Shown here piece by piece: positions 1 through 4,689 of a stretch of 6,387 nucleotides of DNA. The stretch is taken from assembly GCA_900771975.1 (NCBI GenBank), contig CAAGPV010000020.1, positions 1-6,387 of the forward strand, read 5' to 3'. The notes beneath the pieces were generated by a model that had not been told where the DNA came from, made no database searches, and was given only the letters and a program-made list of their open reading frames with translations. Every line of letters begins with the position of its first letter. The first letter of the stretch is position 1. The stretch is from an uncultured Prevotella sp. (GTDB taxonomy: Bacteria > Bacteroidota > Bacteroidia > Bacteroidales > Bacteroidaceae). A program made the position numbers and the translations under genes.

Positions 1-324
1 CGGATATGTTTTCTTTAGGCGCATAATCAATTGCCGTATGGCTGTTTTCTGTGCATCCGTTCTTGTGTCCTTGGGGTTTCCGACTGCGTCTAAGCCTCCC
101 TCATAGCAGATGCCGATGGAATACTTGTTGTGGTTCACGCAGTGGGCACCAATTTGTTCAATAGGTCTGCCGTTTTCAACTGTTCCGTCACGACGGACAA
201 CATAGTGATAGCCGATTGTGCGCCAACCGCGAGCCTTGTGCCATTGTGTAATGTCTTTTGCCGAACTCAGTTGGTTGGGACGAACCGCAGAGCAGTGTAT
301 AATGATAAGTGTTACTGTTCTCAT
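1..324 (-). CDS. N-acetylmuramoyl-L-alanine amidase, N-terminal part (cut by window edge)
   Basis: This is a peptidoglycan amidase of the T7-lysozyme/PGRP-like (Amidase_2) family, which cleaves the bond between N-acetylmuramic acid and the L-alanine of the stem peptide. The first 108 codons are present; the C-terminus lies beyond base 1. The start MRTVTLIIIHCSAVRP carries the family's first zinc-ligand histidine (His10 in IIIHCSA). GYHYVVRRDG (38-47) matches the conserved core strand with the active-site tyrosine region, and IGAHCVNHNKYSIGICYEGG (58-77) is the conserved His/Asn block. The second and third zinc ligands, expected near the C-terminus, are not in the window, so catalytic competence cannot be judged. 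No signal peptide is visible, which fits a phage-type endolysin needing a membrane partner. The ATG overlaps the stop of the upstream 75-aa gene (ATGA), suggesting translational coupling. Confidence 0.93.
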   Translation of the reverse strand, partial: MRTVTLIIIHCSAVRPNQLSSAKDITQWHKARGWRTIGYHYVVRRDGTVENGRPIEQIGAHCVNHNKYSIGICYEGGLDAVGNPKDTRTDAQKTAIRQLIMRLKKTYP

Positions 325-548
325 GATTCTTCGTTTTTGTTGTTTGATACTTTTCCGCTGTGATAATCCAATCCTGCCAAGGCAGCACTGAAAGTAAGCA
401 GTTCACCAAAGGCTGTCAATACAGTTGGGTCGATGTAACCTTTTGGGGGAATGAACATGGCGGAGATTATTAACCCTACACCAAGCACAGCCAGTATGAA
501 CGAGGCTGCAAGGTGCAATTTTGTATGTCTGTATTTCTTGATTGCCAT
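321..548 (-). CDS. Small two-helix membrane protein, holin-like (75 aa)
   Basis: This is a 75-residue protein with a basic N-terminus (MAIKKYRHTK), a long hydrophobic segment at about residues 11-33 ending in IPP, a short turn, a second weaker hydrophobic segment at about 42-60, and a charged hydrophilic tail. This is the shape of a small inner-membrane protein with two spanning helices. Its position directly before a cytoplasmic amidase, with ATGA overlap, suggests a holin-like or accessory role in releasing the amidase. That function is inferred from context and topology; I recognise no family motif. The start is preceded by an A/T-rich stretch rather than a Shine-Dalgarno sequence, as is normal in Bacteroidota. 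It probably shares the HU promoter, since no promoter is visible in the 74-bp gap to the HU gene. Confidence 0.82.
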   Translation of the reverse strand: MAIKKYRHTKLHLAASFILAVLGVGLIISAMFIPPKGYIDPTVLTAFGELLTFSAALAGLDYHSGKVSNNKNEES

Positions 549-568
549 AAATGTTGTTTTTTAATTCA

Positions 569-596
569 GTAGCCACCACATATAAAAGGTGGCTAC
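569..596 (-). other. Hairpin between HU gene and membrane-protein gene
   Basis: A 9-bp perfect inverted repeat, GTAGCCACC (569-577) and GGTGGCTAC (588-596), encloses a 10-nt A/T-rich loop. It lies 26 nt after the HU stop codon and 20 nt before the next start on the minus strand. No T-run follows on either strand, so it is not a standard terminator. Better readings are an RNA-stabilising or processing hairpin that sets different levels of HU and downstream proteins, or a partial attenuator. On the minus strand the loop and distal arm also contain a 6-codon ORF (MWWLLN, stop), which may be chance. Confidence 0.6.
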
Positions 597-622
597 CGAA
601 AATGTTAGTTGATGTATTCCAA

Positions 623-1066
623 TTATTCCTTGCCGTCTGTGTCGACAGGTTTATCGTTCAGTTGGTTGATGTCTACAAACGATGCAACCTTACGTATCGA
701 AACAGAATCCAAGGCATACGAACGCTTTTGGTTCGGCCAGAAACGGAGGTGTACTTTCATCACGTTGTCGGCAGTGAACTCCTTTTCAGTAGGGCTGCCA
801 TAGGTCTCAGGACTCAGATAGAACGTGCCGAGGTCTCCGAAGCGCACACGCTTGGAGTCTTTCACAAGCTCCACGAGACAGTCGCAAGCTGCCATCAATA
901 CGCCGAGGATAGTTGCACGGTCGAAAGGTGAACCGTGGTTGCTGATGTGCTGTGCAAACTCCTCCGTAGAGAGGGTTTCAGTGTAGACGAAGCGTCCGTA
1001 CCATCTGCCGTATGCAGCAGAACTCTTGTTATTGTTCTTGTACTTCTTTGTGATTAACTTTGCCAT
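623..1066 (-). CDS. HU-like DNA-binding protein (HU-HIG type), 147 aa
   Basis: This is a member of the HU/IHF histone-like superfamily, in the extended Bacteroidota form often annotated as HU family DNA-binding protein. The fold is recognisable from a helical first half (TLSTEEFAQHISNHGSPFDRATILGVLMAACDCLVELVKDSKR, about 31-73) followed by the signature VRFGDLGTFYLS (74-85), equivalent to the RLPGFGTF-type turn of HU. It is longer than classical HU (about 90 aa), with an N-terminal extension containing SSAAYGRWYGRFVYTE and a C-terminal acidic/polar tail. It should bend or coat DNA. Copies next to amidase genes are common in Bacteroidales genomes, but their specific job is not established. It is the first gene of the cassette, preceded by a consensus promoter and a leader of about 90 nt. 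The start ATG follows an A/T-rich stretch. Confidence 0.92.
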   Translation of the reverse strand: MAKLITKKYKNNNKSSAAYGRWYGRFVYTETLSTEEFAQHISNHGSPFDRATILGVLMAACDCLVELVKDSKRVRFGDLGTFYLSPETYGSPTEKEFTADNVMKVHLRFWPNQKRSYALDSVSIRKVASFVDINQLNDKPVDTDGKE

Positions 1067-1110
1067 AATACTTTGATTTTTAGATGTTGTACATGTTTAC
1101 AATTCTCGTT

Positions 1111-1137
1111 GCTATCATGGATAGCGTGCTTGCAAGC
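1111..1137 (-). promoter_or_regulatory. Hairpin and palindrome in HU leader
   Basis: The untranslated leader of the HU mRNA contains a 6-bp stem with a 3-nt loop (GCTATC, 1111-1116; GATAGC, 1120-1125) and, two bases further right, the perfect 10-bp palindrome GCTTGCAAGC (1128-1137). They could form leader structure or an operator just downstream of the transcription start. No known riboswitch or regulator site is recognised, so a role is speculative. Confidence 0.35.
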
Positions 1138-1163
1138 GGACAACCATTTATCGGATGTCTGAT

Positions 1164-1195
1164 GCAAAAGTACAACATTGGCAGAGCGAAATCAA
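1164..1195 (-). promoter_or_regulatory. Bacteroidetes-type promoter for the HU/amidase cassette
   Basis: On the minus strand a -7 element TACTTTTGC (1164-1172) matches the Bacteroidetes sigma-ABfr consensus TAnnTTTGC exactly. A -33-like TTGA (1192-1195) lies 19 nt upstream, within the usual 19-21 nt spacing; only the -33 deviates from TTTG. Transcription would begin near 1157, giving a leader of about 90 nt before the HU start at 1066. It lies just downstream of the terminator of the previous gene, as expected for an independent unit. Confidence 0.72.
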
Positions 1196-1224
1196 GCGTA
1201 TGGAAAAACGGGAAAGTGGCGTGG

Positions 1225-1264
1225 AAAAACAAAGGTGAACCACACTATGTATGCAGTTCACCTC
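1225..1264 (-). terminator. Rho-independent terminator of the 349-aa gene
   Basis: On the minus strand an 8-bp perfect stem, AGGTGAAC (1263-1256) and GTTCACCT (1240-1233), extendable by a G-T pair, encloses a 15-nt loop and is followed by TTGTTTTT (1232-1225). It lies 27 nt beyond the TAG of the 349-aa gene and just upstream of the HU promoter, so it separates the two transcription units. The large loop makes it somewhat weaker than a textbook terminator. Confidence 0.72.
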
Positions 1265-1290
1265 AAAATGGCGTTATAAAAGGACTTTCA

Positions 1291-2340
1291 CTAAGCATGT
1301 TTGCGCTTCGCTAATTCTTGATAATATTCAGTCCCGTGGAAAATTTCAACCACCTTTAGAAAATCCTTAATAAAGAAGTCTTTCTTCCAACGCTCTCCCT
1401 TGAAGTTGCTTGAAATAGGTTCTTTCATAAGATTGTTGCGAAAATCGCCCATTGTCACTGTAAGGCGATTGTGGAAAGTGCGCTCGGTTGTGTCTAATTT
1501 ATCTACAAGAACTTTCTCCTTGACGAACTCAAAGAATGGCTTTTTACATTTCTCGCTGAAAATATAATTGGCCAACCTTTCCCATTCCACAAGAATGAAC
1601 AAGTAAGCTATCAGGTCGATAGGCTTCTTGTAATACCCATCAAGTGTTTCTGTCGGCAATGCGCCAAAGAACTTTTGGAAGATATACAGAAAGCAATCCG
1701 ACAATTTGTTTTCGTCAACAAAAGGTCTGAAAAGATTATATACATGTATTCCTGTTTCGTCATCCGGTAAAGCATCATGTATTTTCTTTCCGAAGTCAGC
1801 CAGTCTTTTTGTTAATTCAGCATGCGCCTTTACCAAAACGAGGTATTCCTCTTCAAGTTCTTTCTTGGTGCTTTTGCGCTTGCACTTATTCCCATGTTTC
1901 TTCTTGGATTTCTTAATAGGCCCAATAGGTAAATGAGCCCCATTCCTTCTGTGTCTTTTGTATTCTTCTGGAACATTCGTAATTATGCAACTGCCGAGAA
2001 TAGAAGAGTCTTCGCCTTCTTCTATATGAAGAGGCGGTGTTATCGGGTCTATTACAGTAAATGTTGAGGAGTGTTCTTGCCACGTTTCCTTTTTGAATAT
2101 AATGTCAGCAGCACTGCGTGGCTGACGAGACTGGATTTTTCGGATGATTTCAACGGTATAGCCTTTTTGGCGAAGTTCTTCTATTTCTGATTTCTTCAGA
2201 ATGCGTACACGTGTAACACCAACACCCAATGAGGTCTTGACGATTGGTTCACCAGGAGTTTTTACACTAAACTGTTTCCATAGGGGTGTCTTGCGTCTGC
2301 CCCATTGATTGTTCTTGATAAATCTTTTCATAAGACACAT
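1291..2340 (-). CDS. Unknown protein, 349 aa, basic centre and helical C-terminal half
   Basis: I do not recognise this protein. Residues 1-100 mix basic and beta-prone stretches, including KTSLGVGVTRVRILKKSEIEELRQKGY (35-61). Residues 129-160 are strongly basic (KRHRRNG, KKSKKKHGNKCKRKSTKK), which suggests nucleic-acid contact. Residues 160-185 form a short helix with coiled-coil character. Residues 198-345 look like an all-helical domain with many aromatics, ending in a block (TTERTFHNRLTVTMGDFRNNL, 284-304) that could be a helix-turn-helix-like segment. No signal peptide or membrane helix is seen, so it is probably cytoplasmic. Two starts are possible: Met1, or Met4 (2331), the latter giving the basic N-terminus MKRFIKNN. 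It has its own promoter and terminator. A DNA-binding or regulatory role is inference only, supported by the repeats directly upstream of its promoter. Confidence 0.82.
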   Translation of the reverse strand: MCLMKRFIKNNQWGRRKTPLWKQFSVKTPGEPIVKTSLGVGVTRVRILKKSEIEELRQKGYTVEIIRKIQSRQPRSAADIIFKKETWQEHSSTFTVIDPITPPLHIEEGEDSSILGSCIITNVPEEYKRHRRNGAHLPIGPIKKSKKKHGNKCKRKSTKKELEEEYLVLVKAHAELTKRLADFGKKIHDALPDDETGIHVYNLFRPFVDENKLSDCFLYIFQKFFGALPTETLDGYYKKPIDLIAYLFILVEWERLANYIFSEKCKKPFFEFVKEKVLVDKLDTTERTFHNRLTVTMGDFRNNLMKEPISSNFKGERWKKDFFIKDFLKVVEIFHGTEYYQELAKRKHA

Positions 2341-2350
2341 ATTTTAATTG

Positions 2351-2380
2351 TTAAACAAAAACTTCCTTTTGCTCAACCAT
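2351..2380 (-). other. Nine-codon leader ORF upstream of the 349-aa gene
   Basis: In the leader of the 349-aa gene the minus strand reads ATG through TAA as MVEQKEVFV, ending 10 nt before the main start. A 6-bp hairpin (GCAAAG 2388-2393, CTTTGC 2403-2408, 9-nt loop) lies just ahead of it. It could be a regulatory upstream ORF, but such short ORFs arise easily by chance. Confidence 0.25.
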
Positions 2381-2450
2381 CACAGGCGCAAAGAACCTCT
2401 TCCTTTGCTTTGTTTCCTGCGCTCTAAATATGTGTGAAATTGTAGTTACC

Positions 2451-2483
2451 GCAAATGTAGCGAAAGTTATTCGCTTCGCCAAA
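2451..2483 (-). promoter_or_regulatory. Consensus Bacteroidetes promoter for the 349-aa gene
   Basis: On the minus strand TTTG (2483-2480) and TACATTTGC (2459-2451) are separated by exactly 20 nt, a full match to the Bacteroidetes TTTG-N(19-21)-TAnnTTTGC consensus. Transcription should start near 2445, leaving an untranslated leader of about 105 nt before 2340. The -33 element sits 13 bp from the inverted-repeat/tandem-repeat array, so a protein bound there could affect polymerase. Confidence 0.8.
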
Positions 2484-2496
2484 TTTTCAGATGACT

Positions 2497-2576
2497 ATTT
2501 TTAGAAAGTTGGCAACTTTCTTGTAGAAATCAGGCAACTTTCCATATGAAATCAGGCAACTTTCTAAAAATCGGCC
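2497..2576. repeat. 22-bp tandem repeats inside a 15-bp inverted repeat (candidate operator)
   Basis: GGCAACTTTC occurs three times with an exact 22-bp period, at 2511-2520, 2533-2542 and 2555-2564. The first two units also share GAAATCA in their second half. The array is framed by a perfect 15-bp inverted repeat, ATTTTTAGAAAGTTG (2497-2511) and CAACTTTCTAAAAAT (2557-2571). At the left end the inverted copy and the first unit form the local palindrome GAAAGTTGGCAACTTTC (2504-2520). Period 22 is about two helical turns, so the sites would face the same side of DNA. It lies between the leftward promoter at 2451-2483 and the rightward one at 2605-2637. An operator or iteron-like binding array is the simplest reading. 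Three short units without spacers do not make a CRISPR. Confidence 0.8.
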
Positions 2577-2604
2577 TGCAAAAGTGAAATTTATTGCATT
2601 GGTT

Positions 2605-2637
2605 GTTGTTTCTTAACACAAGAATCATTAACTTTGC
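2605..2637 (+). promoter_or_regulatory. Rightward Bacteroidetes-type promoter upstream of the non-coding region
   Basis: GTTG (2605-2608) is followed after 20 nt by TAACTTTGC (2629-2637), an exact match to the -7 consensus TAnnTTTGC; the -33 box has three of four bases of TTTG. Transcription would start near 2644. No sizeable ORF follows on this strand before 3079, so the product is either a short RNA or a long leader for the downstream operon running through the 6S-like RNA. Confidence 0.62.
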
Positions 2638-2643
2638 GAAAGT

Positions 2644-2815
2644 ATAGTCTCACATTGGATTTTTGTCCGTTGTTGAACCACAGAACATATTGTCGAACAT
2701 TTAAATTTAAAGATAAGAAACAGACATTACAAAAGAATGAAACGCCAAGGATTGAGCTATTCTTAGAATAGCCTTTCCTCAACAGGGATATAAAATGAGG
2801 TTTACCTCAAAATCT
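2644..2815 (+). other. Short region without a sizeable gene, with small hairpins and a 9-codon ORF
   Basis: Between the rightward promoter and the 6S-like RNA no credible protein gene is seen on either strand. The plus strand holds a 9-codon ORF, MKRQGLSYS (2737-2766). Its end lies within a 7-bp, 3-nt-loop hairpin, GCTATTC (2756-2762) with GAATAGC (2766-2772), itself enclosed by TTGAG (2752-2756) and CTCAA (2778-2782), which compete at base 2756. A second small hairpin, TGAGG (2796-2800) with CCTCA (2805-2809), follows. This could be a small RNA or a leader with an attenuation-like element. The minus strand could also use the second hairpin, which is followed there by TTTTAT, as a weak terminator. 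Confidence 0.4.
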
Positions 2816-2846
2816 TTAACAAAGCGTTTCCGTTCTATACTTTTTG
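2815..2846 (+). promoter_or_regulatory. Probable promoter of the 6S-like RNA
   Basis: TTTA (2815-2818), a 19-nt spacer and TACTTTTTG (2838-2846) approximate the Bacteroidetes promoter, with one extra T in the -7 box and one mismatch in the -33 box. Transcription would begin near 2852, where the hairpin GAGCT-TTT-AGCTC (2853-2865) opens the structured RNA. The fit of this start with the RNA's 5' side supports the plus orientation. Confidence 0.5.
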
Positions 2847-2851
2847 GATAT

Positions 2852-3028
2852 TGAGCTTTTAGCTCTTGTTCTCTCTTATGTGAATACCGCCAATCATTCA
2901 TCCTATGGGAACAAGCAGTAAGAAGGTTCACGCTCATAAGGCGTGGACTGTTCTGCGCTTGTTATAGGATAGGTCACTTGGCGGTAACCAACATAAGAGA
3001 CAAGTTCGGAACGGTTGCACGCCTTTTT
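2852..3028 (+). ncRNA. ssrS: 6S RNA-like regulatory RNA (SsrS; Bacteroidales type)
   Basis: 6S RNA binds the housekeeping RNA polymerase holoenzyme by imitating an open promoter and lowers transcription when cells stop growing. The folded sequence shows the expected shape. A basal stem pairs TCTCTTATGT (2872-2881) with ACATAAGAGA (2991-3000), extended past a bulge by CTTG/CAAG (2865-2868, 3001-3004). A second stem pairs TACCGCCAA (2885-2893) with TTGGCGGTA (2978-2986), and a third ATCCTAT (2900-2906) with ATAGGAT (2964-2970), then AACAAGC (2910-2916) with GCTTGTT (2957-2963). An open bubble follows (2917-2925 opposite 2949-2956), capped by GTTCACGC (2926-2933) with GCGTGGAC (2941-2948). The length of about 160-177 nt suits 6S RNA. 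A T5 run at 3024-3028 and the upstream promoter favour the plus strand. Ends are approximate; the family call rests on structure, not a database search. Confidence 0.78.
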
Positions 3029-3078
3029 ATATGTTTCCACTTCAGCAGAAGAAAATATTTCAATTAAAACACTACACT

Positions 3079-4662
3079 ATGAAACGACTGAGACTATTGG
3101 GACTCATTCTCATTTTCCTTTTTTCTTTTGGAATCGTTTTCGCCCAGAAGAAAGCGTCTGGCAACTCATTAAATCTGACACGTATAGAACAACTTGTCGA
3201 CAAGTACATATCCGAGAAAACCAATGGAACAGGTGGCGAAACGGCTTTAACTGGACTGTCTATTTATTATGGTGGTTTGTCAAACCAACAAAAAAGTTCG
3301 GTATGCAAGTATTTTATGACGAGAATCGACAAGTTTCATTCTGATGGTGACTTAAAATCGGCTTTGGTATTGTCCGACTTGTATGAATCATTCTCACCCA
3401 ATCCCACGGATTCCAATTTTGCCCGATTGTATTATCTACGCGGAGAATATGCAGCAATGCGAAGCGACACTCTAACCTTGAAAAAACAAATATCAAGTTT
3501 GATGAATTTTTCAAGTTCAGATGAAATCGAAAAAGAAAAATACATAACGGCACTCAGCACAAATTTGCAAGATATAAGAAATTATGTGCCAGTAGACGAA
3601 ACCATTGAAGGAACTTGGGTGTGCGATTTGCAAGGGAATGAATACAGTGAGCCTTATTTTATTCTTGAGGTTAAGCAAGTATCTGAAGGCAAACCGGTTT
3701 TCATTTTAAGAAATTATACCGGCTTCCTTAGTTTTGTTGAAAAACCAGTCATTTTTCAAGAGGAATATGCTTTTACAAACGACTCTGTATATGTAGCATT
3801 TTCTAATGAGGATTTGAAGAATCCAAGTCCACTCCTGAACGGTCTGTTACGTACTTATGGCAATACCTATGCGAGCATTATCGGTTTGAAAACTGCGCGT
3901 AACACCGGCAGCTCGTTAGTTGGCGATCTGACGGGAATGGCCACATCTATGGTTGCAGATGCCGTTTTTGACAATGTTCTTGCACCGCGCAAGTACAGCT
4001 ATCTTTTGGAATTTAAGCTGCGTAAAGTCAACGATTGGCAAATGGATGCCGATGTGTCATTGTCGCAGGTGACGGTGAAGGGCGATAACGTTCCTAAATA
4101 CAAAGACCTAAAATACCATACCTTGTTTACAAAAATCAAGCGTGAGGACAATTGGTTCTGGTATGGTCAAGGATTTGGATCTATGACAATACCGTTTGAC
4201 ATGGACAAGGAAGAGAGAAAGGCTTTTAGAGAAGGACGTAAATGTCCAAGAAATTGGGAAAACTTTAATACAAAGAATATTAAAGTTTTCAATACTCTGC
4301 AAACAATAAAGATGGAGTACCTCACAGAGGAGCGTCTTCTTGCAGAAGGTGTAGCTGTATCCGATGTCGTTAATATTCACAAACAATTTAACGAGTCTCG
4401 GAGACGAGTAGTGGTGGGGATTGAACTTAACCAAGAAAGCAAGAACTTAAACGTGAAGACGACTATACCTGCCTATCCAGCAGAACGTGCCGGTATTAAA
4501 AATGGAGACATTATCACTCATATCGATGGTTATGAAGTATCCACACTGCAACAGTTTTATGATGTGATAAAAAGCAAACTTCCATATCAAAAAGTAGTGT
4601 TGACTGTGGAACGTAAGAAGAAAAAATTTGATGTAACAGTAGAAACATGTCTGTCTCTTTAA
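3079..4662 (+). CDS. Exported TPR-like protein with C-terminal PDZ domain (527 aa)
   Basis: This is a secreted protein of unknown role. I start it at 3079 (MKRLRLLGLILIF), not at the in-frame ATG at 3031, because this start gives a clean signal peptide (1-22, cleaved before Gln23 in FAQKK) and 3031 abuts the 6S-like RNA. Residues 31-170 are helical and TPR-like (SALVLSDLYESF, ARLYYLRGEYAAM). A beta-rich region begins at IEGTWVCDL (177-184). Residues 265-303 form a Gly/Ala/Ser-rich stretch. Residues 443-522 are a PDZ domain: the binding-loop region RRVVVGIEL, then PAERAGIKNGDIITHIDGYEV (467-487) and a closing beta strand. PDZ domains bind C-terminal or internal peptides and often accompany HtrA or Tsp proteases, but no protease triad is visible, so this is probably a scaffold or adaptor. 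DTL (130) and DSV (235) match the Bacteroidetes O-glycosylation motif. It is the first gene of a three-gene run; the next start is 27 nt away. Confidence 0.88.
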   Translation: MKRLRLLGLILIFLFSFGIVFAQKKASGNSLNLTRIEQLVDKYISEKTNGTGGETALTGLSIYYGGLSNQQKSSVCKYFMTRIDKFHSDGDLKSALVLSDLYESFSPNPTDSNFARLYYLRGEYAAMRSDTLTLKKQISSLMNFSSSDEIEKEKYITALSTNLQDIRNYVPVDETIEGTWVCDLQGNEYSEPYFILEVKQVSEGKPVFILRNYTGFLSFVEKPVIFQEEYAFTNDSVYVAFSNEDLKNPSPLLNGLLRTYGNTYASIIGLKTARNTGSSLVGDLTGMATSMVADAVFDNVLAPRKYSYLLEFKLRKVNDWQMDADVSLSQVTVKGDNVPKYKDLKYHTLFTKIKREDNWFWYGQGFGSMTIPFDMDKEERKAFREGRKCPRNWENFNTKNIKVFNTLQTIKMEYLTEERLLAEGVAVSDVVNIHKQFNESRRRVVVGIELNQESKNLNVKTTIPAYPAERAGIKNGDIITHIDGYEVSTLQQFYDVIKSKLPYQKVVLTVERKKKKFDVTVETCLSL

Positions 4663-4689
4663 AAATAAACCAATTTAATGTATAAAACA

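Noticed and set aside
551..931. 126-codon ORF on the plus strand opposite the HU gene
   Set aside because: It is antisense to a clearly recognisable HU-like gene and has no coherent domain content; a shadow of that gene.
1084..1314. 76-codon ORF on the plus strand
   Set aside because: It runs across the HU promoter, the terminator hairpin and the end of the 349-aa gene, so it is unlikely to be coding.
2497..2571. Small insertion element (MITE) framed by 15-bp inverted repeats
   Set aside because: The element would be only 75 bp, no target-site duplication is visible next to the ends, and the inner sequence is itself a tandem repeat; an operator explains it better, though a relic is not excluded.
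2497..2576. CRISPR array
   Set aside because: Only three short units with partly conserved intervening bases and a 22-bp period; no unique spacers of 30 or more bases and no cas genes nearby.
2575..2590. Second leftward promoter (CACTTTTGC on the minus strand)
   Set aside because: The first base of the -7 box is wrong, and a full-consensus promoter closer to the gene already explains its transcription.
2591..2782. 63-codon ORF on the minus strand
   Set aside because: It overlaps a promoter and hairpins, has no domain features and no plausible start context; a chance ORF.
3005..3037. Promoter for the exported operon (TTCG, 21 nt, TATGTTTC)
   Set aside because: Both boxes deviate from consensus and overlap the 3' end of the 6S-like RNA; possible but too weak to list as a feature.
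3031..3078. Upstream in-frame start for the PDZ protein (MFPLQQKK)
   Set aside because: It would put 16 polar residues before a clean signal peptide and begins directly after the T-run of the 6S-like RNA; the start at 3079 is much more natural.
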